DNA of 64,000 bases from Ciona savignyi (Eukaryota; Chordata; Ascidiacea; Phlebobranchia; Cionidae). The stretch is taken from contig CH003201.1 in NCBI GenBank assembly GCA_000149265.1, positions 368,377 to 432,376 of the forward strand, read 5' to 3'. Made by a program: the position numbers and the translations under genes. Positions 15,101-27,800 of the stretch are shown here, one piece after another. How positions within the stretch are numbered: position 1 is the first letter of the stretch; each line of letters begins with the position of its first letter. A model generated the notes under the pieces. It was not told the DNA's origin and made no database searches. It saw nothing but the letters and a program-made list of their open reading frames with translations.

Positions 15101-18100
15101 GGAAAAAGGGCTCCCTAAAAACGAGATAGTACCAAGGTTATTACATTTTTTACATTGTTCCTACAAAGCTTTTGCATACAACTCTTACAGTCTTTAGTAT
15201 TTACCAGTTAACTAAGCTATGATACAGTTTGATTTTCTACTATTTTGTGTGGTCTTAAGTTAAGTGTTAGTATATTACCTCTATTGTTTATATTTTTGTT
15301 GATTAGTAATTTACAATCTCTACTGAGTCTTTTTAGACTGAATGTGGAATTGAGGTATTTTAATTCACGTTGGGATAAAATTTTCCTGTCATACATGATT
15401 AATTTAACCATACCAACATAACAATGGACGTTGTTGTCAACAGTTTCAAAATTTGGTTTATTTATTTTACCAAGGTTTGATTTTCAAAAATGGTTTTCAC
15501 CATAAATATAAAAATGTTCTGATTCTTTTGGTAAACCCCATTTAAACGGCACTTAGACTTAGATTAATGAACATTTAATACCAATAAACAGGTTATATTA
15601 TGCTGTTGTTGGGTTTGTAATATTTACATATTGTTCGACAGATTAGTCTAGTGGTTAAGTGCGTCGCATTTCAGCCGAAGGGTTGCAGGTACCAAACTGG
15701 TCGCTAGCTAGTCGGTTGTTTCCTTGGGCAAGGCACTTAACAGAAATTGCCTAAACCCAGCGGATTAATGAGTTCTACCAAATTGAAGGAATGTGTCTCT
15801 CATCCGCAACACACTGCAATAGCTCTGTTAACCCGACGGTGGTCATGAGTTAATCTGACGATTGCCCGTGTGTTAACTGCCTTGGTTTTCCCACTCACTA
15901 GGATAAACATGAATATCATATCCTATCTTATTTTTAATTTTTTTCAGACTGAAACAGCTAGTCACGGAATTCAAGCAAGGCCTTCCACTGATCGCAGCAT
16001 TGCGCAACACATCATTGAAGCAGAGACATTGGGAGGAAATACAATATGCCATTGGACGATCTTTAACCAGAGATGCAACTCTTACTCTTGGTGATTTGCT
16101 CAAATGGAGGGTAAGTTATTTGCTGATATGTTGGAATGTTTATGTTTATCCTTATCAATGGGAAAATGCAGGGAGAGTTAACACACAAGAAATTATACAA
16201 TGACCTCATGTTTACTCGGGTAACCCGACAGTGGGCATGAGGTGATCTGACGATTACCCGTATGTTGCCCCTTGCATTTTCTCATTCACGGGTATAAACA
16301 TAAATATCCTATCCTAACCTATTCTTAGCAGAACCCATTAACCCACTGTGTCTTGCCCAACGACACAAACAACTAGCTCCGACCAGTTTCGCACCTTCAA
16401 CTTTTGGTTAAAAGACGACTCACTAAAAAAACTTCCAAAAAAATTAAAAACTCATTCGTTCTCTTTTGTTTGTAGTTGTTTCAACATAGAGATCTCATAA
16501 TGGAAATATCAACTCGAGCAACAAATGAAGCAACATTGCTAACGATGCTTAACAAGTTGATCAACACTTGGCAAACTACGGATTTCAAGTAAATTTTTTA
16601 TGAAATATTAATTGTCCGATTAAAATTCTGGTGAAAACTAAATATTTGCGGGTTATATAACATGTATGTCTCAATTATACAACGAACTACAATAGCTTCG
16701 GTAACCCGACGGTGGGCGCGAGGTGATCTGACGATTGCCCATGTGTTAACCCCCTTGGTTTTCCCATTCACGAGGATAAACATGAATATCCTATCCTGTC
16801 TTATCCGCTGGGTTCAGGTAGTGTCCGTAAAGTGCCTTGCCCAAGGACACAACCGACTAGCTGGACACCAGTTTCGCGAAAGGCGACACACTTAACAGCC
16901 AAAATAACCGATCGGACAGTTAAGACTGAACAGTTAAGACGGCACATTTCTCCACATAGGTTGGTAGCCCACACCTCTGGACCTCAGAATGTTATGATCG
17001 TATCAACCGCTGAAGAGATTTGGAACCAATTAGAAGAATCGCAAATGACGATAGCAACTATCAAAGGATCAAGATACGTTACTCCAATTAAGGTAAGAAA
17101 CCAAATTATTGTGTTGTTTCAATTTCAACTTTTATTTTATTAATTTATTGCTTTTTTTATGCGTGTTCTAACGACTGTCGTTTTGCCGTTTTTTCCCATT
17201 TTTATTGTAAAAAAACAAAAAATAAACTAAACTAAACAATTTAAACTAGATGTTAAAGACGTTTAATACGAAGGTATTTTAATTTTAAATATCATGGCAT
17301 TAAACTCGATGTACAATTTATTGCAATTTCCTGTGGTTTAATTAATGTTTGCAACTTAAAAGAACGTCATTTAAAATGGCACTGTAAGAATTGTTATATC
17401 ACGGGGTTTTTATATTTAAAATGTCATATTTAAGACTTGTATATTCTGTCATAATAACTTGTATTTCAAAACTGGTACGTGCACAAATAAAAAAATAACC
17501 GATTATTAAATCCAAACCTATAATTTTTTTACGTTTAATTTTGCTTATATCGTCCCTAAGATCTTTTTATATACTTGGTATATGTATCGGTTGCATTTTT
17601 AGCTATAGTGCTTAAGGAACCTTCGTATAACGGCGGCAACACACTATACGTTCCATTGGTTAAGAGTAAAAAAAAAGGCACACGTACGCTAATAATTAAA
17701 GGCACAATGGTAAAATGGCCCTTTACCAAACACCCTTTAACTTCAAAAATTCCTTAAAACCAAGTTTTTGAGTAGCTGTTTATAGTTTGGCCTAATTTTT
17801 TTATTTGGCTGTAGTTCATGAAATTAAAATAAAGCAAAATCATTCCAAAAACGTAAGCGTTTGTTCTCTCTCTCGCGCGCTCTCATTTTGTTAACGTTAG
17901 AAAAAGGTATCGCCTTGCGACTCGTTGTGACGTCACGGAAATAATTTGCATAATGTAGAACGAATTTAAAACGTATTTTTGTCAGGTGTTAATTTTCTTA
18001 TAAAGACAAGGTTATTTAAGTAACTTAACAATGATTATGCAATAAATACAACGAGTTCATGTATATGGAATGACTGCTTTATTTAAAATTTTATAATTCA

Positions 18101-18715
18101 ATTTAATGAGAGAGATTATACGAATAATCAATATTGCGGTAAACAGGAGAGGATTTCTGTAATACTAGGCCTTCCAAAAATTTTACCAAATCATACTTAC
18201 CTGACGAGGACCATACTGGGTTCTATTTGAATAAGGTAAGAGAATTTTTTCCTTGCCTTATTCATTAGGTGAACGGTGCATAAATTCACTCTGCCCTGTT
18301 GTTCACGTTACTTCGGTAAGGTGCAACTCGATGGGCTAGGTCTGAGCTGCGGAATCGCATCACCCTGTGGTAGTGCGGTTAACCAGCGCTGCCTCCAGCT
18401 ACCCACTGGAGGGCGTGAATTTAGGTGTCGGGATACCTTAAGCAATAGAACCCCTCCCTACGTGGCTTGCACGCTGTGGAGAGATGCCTGCGAAGGGCGT
18501 CTTTTCCAGCACCCACATCCTAGGGATACCCAGCCCCCCTCCCTACGTGGCTTGCACGCTGTGGAGAGATGCCTGCGAAAGGTGTCTCTTTACAGCAACC
18601 ACATACTAGGGAAACCTCCCCCAGTGGATTAATTTTCACATTGCACGAGGGGATCGGCCTAAGGCCACCAACTCGCACTAAGTGCACAATTTTGCTTTTT
18701 TTTTGGCTAACCACC

Positions 18716-18756
<41 letters not shown>

Positions 18757-18807
18757 AGGCAGCCAGTGGGTCCAGGGCGAGGCTTTGCCATTGCACTTCG
18801 GCTTAGC

Positions 18808-18842
<35 letters not shown>

Positions 18843-21800
18843 GTCGTATAATTTCTGGTAGTGGGGACTGCGTTCGCGCTATCCCCGTCCTATACATTAA
18901 TCCTTCTCTTAAATAATTACAAATTTAAGCTAGTTAAATTATTCTTTTTTTATTTTTCTATTACTTCTTAATGTAGTGCGTGTTTACGTATTCCTGACCA
19001 CGATTAGGTTATAATATTAAGCATTAACAACTATAATAAAAGTGACTTCAGTTTAGAATATAGAATTAAACCTGTAATCTCATTGTTATGGCTTTTGTAC
19101 TTTTGGCTTATCAATGCTCAAACAGTGTATTTTAACATAGAAACATTTTGATTACAGAAAGTTCTATAGGATAGGGTATTTATGTTTGTTCCTGTGGATT
19201 GGAAAACCAAGGGTGTTAACACACGCGCCCACCGTCGGGTTACTGGAGCTATTGCAGTGTGTTGTATATAATAGACACGTTCCTTCAATTTGGTAGAACC
19301 CAATTATCCGCTGGTTCAGGCAATGTCCGTAAAGTGCCTTGCCCAAGGACACAACGACTAGCTAGCAACCAGTTTCGAAGCTGCAACCGCTTGGTTGAAA
19401 AGCATTGCACTAAACCACCAGACTAACCGGTTGGACAAGTTGACGGGCCAATAATTTTGGGAAATTCTCACAAATGATTTCCCACAACAGCCATAGACAC
19501 AAATGACACACTAATACGTCCAAGTTAATGATATTAAACCTGTAATCTCATTGTTATGGCTTTTGTACTTTTGGCGTATTAATGCTCAACCAGTGTATTT
19601 TAATATTGGTTATTAAAGTCAGCAATCTAATCCTTCGCTAAAATTTACCTAAATTGCATAGAAACCAGTATCTTTAATACAGATACAGACAGTCAGTGGA
19701 AATTTGGCGTTTTTAATGTTTTGTGACTCAGTTAGGCAATCACACATGATTTGAAAATTAATGTTTTATCAATGCATGGTTACACACCAGGGACATTTTG
19801 TGATTTTCTTAATTTATAATTTTACGAAACAATATAATAAAATCGAAACATATGTAGATGAGTCATAAAATATAATGGTCTCCCAGGGTCAAGTAGAGGA
19901 TTGGGAGAGAAGGTTGATGTTGTTCTCTCGAACGCTCGACGAATGGATGCAATGCCAGAGGAACTGGTTGTACTTGGAACCAGTGTTCACGACGATTGAC
20001 ATTCAACGGCAACTACCCACCGAATCGCAGTTATTTTCACAGGTATTTATAGTTTTTTTAATAGCCATTATTTTAACATGGAATTTTCATTACATGTTAA
20101 AATCTCGTCTTTTCCTGTTCCTGTGTCGTGATTTGATTCGTTAGCCATTTAACAAAAATGAATATAACTAAACTAAATGTAGCTTTGGGAATTATCCTGT
20201 GTTGTGGAAAATCAAGACACTTCTGTTTAATTTTGGTGGAACCCACCAATTCAGGTTTAGACAGTGTCCGCCCGCTAAGTGCCTCGCCCAAAGACACAAC
20301 CGAATCACTAGCGACTAGTTTAGGATAGGATAGGATAGAATATTCATCTTTATCCCCAAGAATGGGAAAACCAAGGGGGTTATCACACGAGCAATCGTCA
20401 GATTACCTCGCGCCCATCGTCGGGTTACCAGAGCTATTTCAGTATGTTGTGTATGATAGACATGTTCCTTCAATTTGGTAGAACCCATTAATCCGCTGGG
20501 TTCAGGCAATGTCCGTAAAGTGCCTTGCCCAAGGACACAACCGGCTAGCTATCGACCAGTTTCGCACCTGCAACCTTTCGATTGAAAGGCGACGCACTTA
20601 ACCGCTAGACTAACCGGGCGGGCTCCACTAGTTTCGATCCAGCAAGTCTTCGGTTGAAAGACGACGCACTAACCCACCAAGCTAATCTGTAGGACATAAT
20701 GCCAATAAAAAGACTCACATCGAATGTTTTTACTCGAGGGCCGTTATGTTAGGATAGCATCTTCATGTTTATCACTGTGAATGGAAAAACACAAGAAGCG
20801 GGAATTCGTCATAATGTTTCACAATCAATCACAAATTTCCTACGAAGGTTGACAAATCCTGGCGGGAAATAATGAGAAGAACAGAGGACCGACCGAATGC
20901 TCTGAGAGCTGCTACTGGACCTGGAGTGTTGGAGTCGCTACAGTTGTGCAACTCAAATCTTGAAAAGATACAAAAGTGCTTAGAGGTAACTTTTAATATG
21001 ACAATTGTTGCAGGTTATTGAGATTCTTTGTCTGGGTGCCAGAAAAGCAGGTGATTTTACTGAAAACCAACAAAATGGCAGAAACTGTTCACAAATGCGT
21101 AAAACAGCATTCTTTAATGAGTAATTGTTAATTTCCTTAAGGAAGCTCTTCTAAGTAGATAACCAAGAAATAACATAAGATAAGAAAGAGTTTTTAAACG
21201 AATATACCCACTGTTGGGTTATTTATTCGCGGATTACTTGAATTTAGTCAGATTATTTGCGGATATGTAAAAGAGCTTTATTAATGGGAGTAATCCTATA
21301 TTTTCACGTGCCCACTGTTGATTTATTTGCCCTCCCTATAAACGAATTTTTTTACAAGATTACTTGGAATTTAGTCAGATTATTTGCGAATATGTAAAGG
21401 AGCTTTATAAATGGGAGTAATCCTATATTTCTACTTGCCCGATGTTGATTTATTTGTCCTCCCTATACACTAATTGTATTACAGGATTACTTGGAATTGA
21501 AACGACTTGCGTTTCCACGGTTCTACTTTCTTAGTAACGACGAGTTACTCAGTGTTCTCTCACACGGGAGAGAACCAGTCAGTATACAGCCCCATCTAGT
21601 TAAATGTTTCGCCAACATAAAGTACCTCGATATTAGAGGGGGGAGTTCCAAAGCACCCAACACTGTACATGCAATGATATCTGCAGAAGGCGAAACAGTG
21701 GCAATGCCTAAGTATGTGGTGGTATTTGCAATATATTTCATATTTATTTAAATTTAAACAAAATAATTGTTATACTATATTCTAAATATGCTCTCCCAAT

Positions 21801-24800
21801 ATACTAGTACCTATACTGCAGATATATTGGGTACCTATACTGCACATATATACATATATTGGACATATATATATACACTAAACTATATTGTAAGTACTAT
21901 GGTGTATTTTTGATGGCGGATTCTTCAGAAACGTGCGAGCACGAGGGTCTGTAGAGAATTGGTTGTCATCCGTCGAAGGAGCTATGATCGATACCGTGCG
22001 TAAACATCTTCGAATGGCTCTTCTCACCTGGACCCACGACCCAAACGCACTCGTGGATTGGATGCTTAAATACCCGGGACAAGTTGTATTGACTGTGGTG
22101 AGTATTTTCTATTTGTTGTTGCACTGGAGTAGGGGTAAGGCATCGGAATGAGGGTAAGGCATCGGAATGGGGGTAAGGCATCGGAATGAGGGTAAGGCAT
22201 CGGAATGGGGGTAAGGCAGAGGAATGGGGAATNNNNNNNNNNNNNNNNNNNNNNNNNNNNNNNNNNNNNNNNNNNNNNNNNNNNNNNNNNNNNNNNNNNN
22301 NNNNNNNNNNNNNNNNNNNNNNNNNNNNNNNNACTATTAAATGAATAATGATAAATTTTCATGGTTATGTAAGGAAACATTATTAAATGAATAAATATCT
22401 AGTGTTTTAATGGATATGTAAGGGAACACTATTAAATGTATAATTGTCAAGTTTTTATGGTTATGTAAGGAAACATTATTAAATGAATAAATATCTAGTG
22501 TTTTAATGGATATGTAAGGGAACACTATTAAATGTATAATTGTCAAGTTTTTATGGTTATGTAAGGAAACATTATTAAATCAATAAATATCTAGTGTTTT
22601 AATGGTTATGTAAGGGAACATTATTAAATGTATAATTGTCAAGTTTTTATGGTTATGTAAGGAAACATTATTAAATCAATAAATATCTAGTGTTTTAATG
22701 GATATGTAAGGGAACACTATTAAATGTATAATTGTCAAGTTTTTATGGTTATGTAAGGAAACATTATTAAATCAATAAATATCTAGTGTTTTAATGGTTA
22801 TGTAAGGGAACATTATTAAATGTATAATTGTCAAGTTTTTATGGTTATGTAAGGAAACATTATTAAATGAATAAATATCTAGTGTTTTAATGGTTATGTA
22901 AGGGAACATTATTAAATGTATAATTGTCAAGTTTTTATGGTTATGTAAGGAAACATTATTAAATGAATAAATATCTAGTGTTTTAATGGTTATGTAAGGG
23001 AACATTATTAAATGGGTAATCATCAGGCTTTACATGGCCTGTGTTTGGTTATATGAGGCATTTTGTCAGGTTTACTTTGAGTTGGCATGTTAAAATCAGA
23101 GCTTAGTATATTAACAAGGTGTTAAAGTTAAAAGACCAGCAAATGTTAGATTTTTGTATCCACAGTCATGTTACCAGAAACATTGTGTAAGTTAGGATAG
23201 GAATAGAGTATTCATGTTTATCCCCTTGAATAGGAAACACAAGGGGGTTATCACACAAGCAATTGTCAGATTACCTCGCGCCCACCGTCAAACATTCCTT
23301 CCGCTGGGTTTGGGCAATTTCTGTTAAGTGCCTTGCCCAAGGACACAACTAGCTAGCGACTGTTTCGAATCTGCAACCCTTCCGTTGAAAGGCTTTGCAC
23401 TAAACTGCTAGACTAACCGATCGGACAAAAAGAATGGGATAAACCCTGAGGATTAGAATATACAAGGGTCGTAAGAACATAGGCAAATGTCAAATTATGT
23501 CGAGCCCACCCTTATATTTAGGTATTTAACCTTCAACTTATGTGACCAGTTAAACTTCGGTCAGTTAAATTTATTTTATTTTTTAAAAGTTATTAGTCAG
23601 ATTACCAGTTACTCTCAAAGATTAACTAGATAAAAATAAACAATTGACTTTACTAATTTATTTCTCTTTCTTAATAGACAATAATAGATACCGTTATTAA
23701 GTAAACTATAAGAAAGAGGAAAAGATGGAAAAACAATATTCATTTAAACATGTTAATAAAAATAAAGAAACAGAAAATAATACGTATTACTAAATGGCCA
23801 CTCCAGCCAGAAAACATATTCAAAAGTTTTTTGCTCCTACGATTCCCAAATAATAATAAGATTTCCAACAGGCCCAAATAATGTTCAACAAAGAAGTGAC
23901 CAAGGCTTTATCAACTGAGACTCCAGAAGCAGAGCTACAAAGAACTCACCAAGATTTTATCAACATTTTAAATGTTTTATCAGGTATGGAAACAACTTAG
24001 TTTATTATGTTAAATAATCTTTGTGCTATATTTGACAGTTGTATCTGTTAGGTGTTATCTGAAACTGCTCTATCTAATTTGTTTCATTTAAGCTCTTTAT
24101 ACTATTATCAAATCAAAAAAATATGGAGAAAATCGCAAAATTAATTATTTCACCTAAGATACAGAATAGGATAGGATATCACATTTAACATCATGTCTAC
24201 CATCATGTTACCGGAGAATAGTGTGTTGTACATGGTTAAGAAGTTCCATTAAGTTTGAGTAAAAGCCAAATATTAATTAAATTGAGATGATAGTGGCTAA
24301 TCACTTAACACAAATGACTCCCCAGCCAATGGTTTCAATACAATTGTTAAGCTTACCACATGGTACACATCTTCACCACCCACACTAAAAACCACCAAAG
24401 TGTTTAACCTTTTATCTACACACAGGCAGTGTTTCCAGACACCATGCAGTTGCTCACCAATATTTTACACTGGAAGCACTGATAATCATCTACGTGCACA
24501 TTCGTGACATTATCGCTGACTTAATCAAACTGAAAGTAACATCCCCACAAGATTTCCAGTGGACAAGGTATAACAAAACTATTGTATTAATTCTGTTCAT
24601 ATTATAAGTGAGCCCTATATAAGGTAAAACATGACTATAAAATTAATTGTGTTCTTTTAAAAAGTAAGTCTTATATTAGGTTTAACAAAACTATTATATG
24701 AGTTGTGTTCATTTAAAATTAAGCCTCATATAAGTTATAACAAAACTATTGTATTAATTGTGTTCATATAATAAATAAATTGTATATAAGGATTATTACA

Positions 24801-27800
24801 AAAATATTGAATAATTGTGTTTATTTAATAAATAAGTCATATATAAGGTATAACATAACTATTAAATTAATTGTGTTCATTTAAAAATGAGTTATATGAG
24901 ATGTATAACAAAACTATTGTATTAAATTGTGTTATAATGTGAAACCACTGGGGTTGTACTTTATACTATTTTGTTAACCTTAAACCACTAAGGATAAAAT
25001 GGCAGCAAAAGAAATTCATAGTTTCAAAAGTTTATAGCTAAAGTTGTACAATATACATGTATACAAGCAAAGAACTGTCAAATAATCGGTGCCACATTCA
25101 ACTAATGGGTGCCACATTAAAATAATTTGGTGCCACATTTCCCAGACAACTGCTGTACGAATGGCAGGACGCCTCCAACATGTGCAAAGTGGTGCAGGCG
25201 GAAGCGAGGTTCACGTACGGGTGCGAGTACATCGGGTGCGCCTCCCGTCTCGTCATCACCCCCCTCACCGATCGATGCTTCCTCACCCTCACCGGGGCCC
25301 TCAATCTTCACTTAGGGGGTTCCCCTGCTGGCCCAGCGGGAACGGGAAAGTCGGAGACAGTGAAGGACCTCGCAAAAGTAAGTTTTTTTTCGGGGAGTGG
25401 GGGTAATTTCATCGCAAAAGTAATTTTTTGGTCATTTTTATGGTGGGGGTGGTGGGTAATGGCATTGCAGTAGTTTTTTGGCGGGTTGGGTTTAATTTCA
25501 TTGCAAAATTAAGTTGTTTAAGGGGTGTGAGGTAAATTAAACATTTTTCTAGATAATGGGAAAGCAATGCGTTGTGTTTAACTGCTCTGAAGGAATCGAT
25601 TTCAAGGTAAGTTAATCTGGTTTTAATTTTGTTTTTACCACTGATATTGTTTAGTGATTGTGTGTTCTAATTAATTTAAAGCTTGGTATTCAAAATTTCA
25701 CTACCTTTATGCTAGATGTATTGCAACAGAAATACTTCACTTTTTTTTGCAGATATTTTAGCAATGATATAGAAACAGCATTATAGCGATAAGCAATAAT
25801 AGATGTGTGTTTTGTATCAAGGTGAATGGGAAACATTGAAGAATTTTCAATGGTTGTAGTCTGATAACTTGAAGTTGTTAAAGTGAAGTGAAGTTGTCAA
25901 AGCTATTTCAATGTGTTATATATTACTGAAAGGTTACCCCTTTTTATTTCAACCCATTATTACGGCTAAATTTATGTAATGTTACTAAATTCCCTATCCA
26001 AGAACAAAACTAACTGACTGGTTTTGACCCTGGTACGTTTTAAGTCAACCCATTATTTCAGTTTTTTCAACCCATTTTTAGTTGCTACTTTTTAGTTCAA
26101 CCCATTAATACAATAAAATCGGGCAATATAGGAAAATGCATTGTCCACAGCTGGTTTCAAACCTGCATCCCTTTAGCTCAATGACGATGCACATACCCTC
26201 TTTTATAAAAACCACCATCATTATTTCCCTCAGATGACTGGTCAGTTCTTCAGTGGGTTATCACAGTCTGGTGCATGGTGTTGTTTTGATGAGTTCAACA
26301 GGATAGATGTTGAGGTGTTGAGTGTAATTGCCTCTCAGGTTCATTCAATTAAAGCGGCAATGGACGCTCAAGTAATCAGGTAATGTATTGGAGAAGATAG
26401 CCTAAAACACCGGTTCTCAATCTATTTGACATCGTGGCGTAACCAAGACCAATTACGATTGCGAACGGGCGCACCTTGCATGAAAAGTCAAAACAATATG
26501 CTAAATACTTAAAACGTTACAATGAAAAAGAACGAACTGGACACTAACCATTTAGTAGTTTATGATCTATGCACCTTTTGTCGTAAATTTACGAAATGCA
26601 AGTGTGACGCACCTAGCTAACCCCTGCGGCGCACTATTTAAGAAACACTGGCCTAGAAGATAGCCACAAATTATTACAAGCATTTAGTTAAGGATTTTTT
26701 AATTCCACTTTTGTATTTTAGATTAGTATATTTTTTGTTTTCACAATAAAAACATGCTACAGGACCTTCCATTGAAAATAGGAAACAGGAAAAAAGACTT
26801 TGCCTCATGCGATTGCTATAAACCTATTTCATTACAATCATTACATCATGCCATATTACCTGACTTAAATTAATATGTATGTTTTACAATGTTAAGTATA
26901 AATGGTTTGTGTTCCAGAAATGTTTTTTAAATAAAACTTTATGTCCTAATGATACAGTTACAAATATACTGTTTGCAATTTGCAAGTTTCCTTATGCAAG
27001 GCACTCAATAGATGTTTATTAAACACATTCAATCATTTGGTTTAATTTACATATATCAAAGTAAACAGCTTTGCTTATGATAGCCTAGTGTTCTAACAAA
27101 CACATTTGAGGTATAACGTTCCCTATATTTTACTATTTATCGTAATAAACCTTAATGTCCTGTTTTCACTAACCATTTTATTTTTTTTTGCCTCTTTTAT
27201 TTTATTCGTTTAGATCAATCTTTTATTTTGGATCGTTAGCTCGATTATGGCATTATAAGTCTGCCCATTTAAATGTTTTTCGATCAAAACCAGTTCTTTA
27301 GACGTTTTTATCCTCGAGCACCTAGTGGAAATGGTCTGAACACAGTGGATTAGTTAGTTGTAAAATTGAAGAAATATCTTATTAATATACAGCCCGCTGC
27401 AATAGATCTTGTAACCAGGCGGTGACAAATCTAATGATTACCAGTGTCATAAATACCCCTAGCATTTAGAGTGATAAACGCCACAATTGCGTTTTCTAGT
27501 GGGATAAACGCCCCTTGCGCTTTCCCATTACCAAAGCTAAACATCCAATAAATCCTTTTCATTTTATCCTCAGGTTCATGTTTGAAGGGAGAGAAATCAA
27601 ACTAAACGCGTCATGCGCCTATTTCATCACCATGAACCCAGGCTACCTGGGTCGTGTGGAACTTCCTGACAATTTAAAGTCGTTATTCAGACCAGTGGCC
27701 ATGATGGTACCAGACTACGCTCTCATAACTGAGATTATTCTGTTTTCCGAGGGATTTCAGGAAGCGAAACTGTTTTCAAGGAAAATTGTTAATCTGTATG

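Larger units (their letters stand above)
18221..18751 (+). mobile_element. Poly(A)-tailed retroelement headed by a spliced-leader RNA sequence
   Basis: 531 bp, clearly GC-richer than its surroundings, inserted in the U1 loop. It opens with TTCTATTTGAATAAG followed by a GTAAGA donor, matching the ascidian spliced leader (remembered as ATTCTATTTGAATAAG) minus its first base. The next bases form a 12-bp stem (18229-18240 with 18252-18263, one G-U) around a T-rich loop. The donor is intact, so the copied RNA was not trans-spliced. The middle has no open frame and contains two 85-bp repeats. It ends in 34 A, and GG flanks both sides (18219-18220 and 18752-18753). This looks like target-primed retroposition of a non-coding, SL-headed RNA. 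I do not recognise the middle part. Confidence 0.7.
18193..18887 (+). pseudogene. RNU1: U1 snRNA gene split by an insertion in stem-loop I
   Basis: Bases 18193-18220 give the U1 5' end (ATACTTACCTG, which pairs with 5' splice sites) and the 5' strand of stem-loop I. Bases 18752-18887 give the rest: the 3' strand of stem-loop I, stem-loop II (GGGCGAGGC ... GCTGACCC), stem-loop III, the Sm site (AATTTCTGG) and stem-loop IV (GACTGCGTTCGCGC). Removing the insert and a 2-base duplication leaves about 162 nt, against 164 in human U1. The two halves pair as GGACC/GGTCC and ACTGG/CCAGT, leaving a 10-base loop, GATCAGGCAG, close to the U1-70K-binding loop. The insert begins after the first G of that loop. 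The gene lies in a dynein intron on the same strand, and as it stands it should not make normal U1. Confidence 0.85.
17093..19886 (+). other. Dynein intron 22 (2.8 kb)
   Basis: Holds the interrupted U1 gene and its upstream elements, a minus-strand SINE (19168-19434), and a duplicated 70-bp segment at about 19068-19137 and 19536-19603. I see no protein-coding exon. The stretch 17100-17870 is AT-rich without recognised content. Confidence 0.8.

Noticed and set aside
22333..23015. CRISPR-like regular repeats
   Set aside because: The units are contiguous without unique spacers, and the DNA is eukaryotic. The same holds for 53545-54720.
25089..25406. Overlapping frames on both strands at AAA1
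   Set aside because: They are GC-rich shadows of exon 29. Only the frame with [10 protein letters not shown] joins its neighbours in phase.
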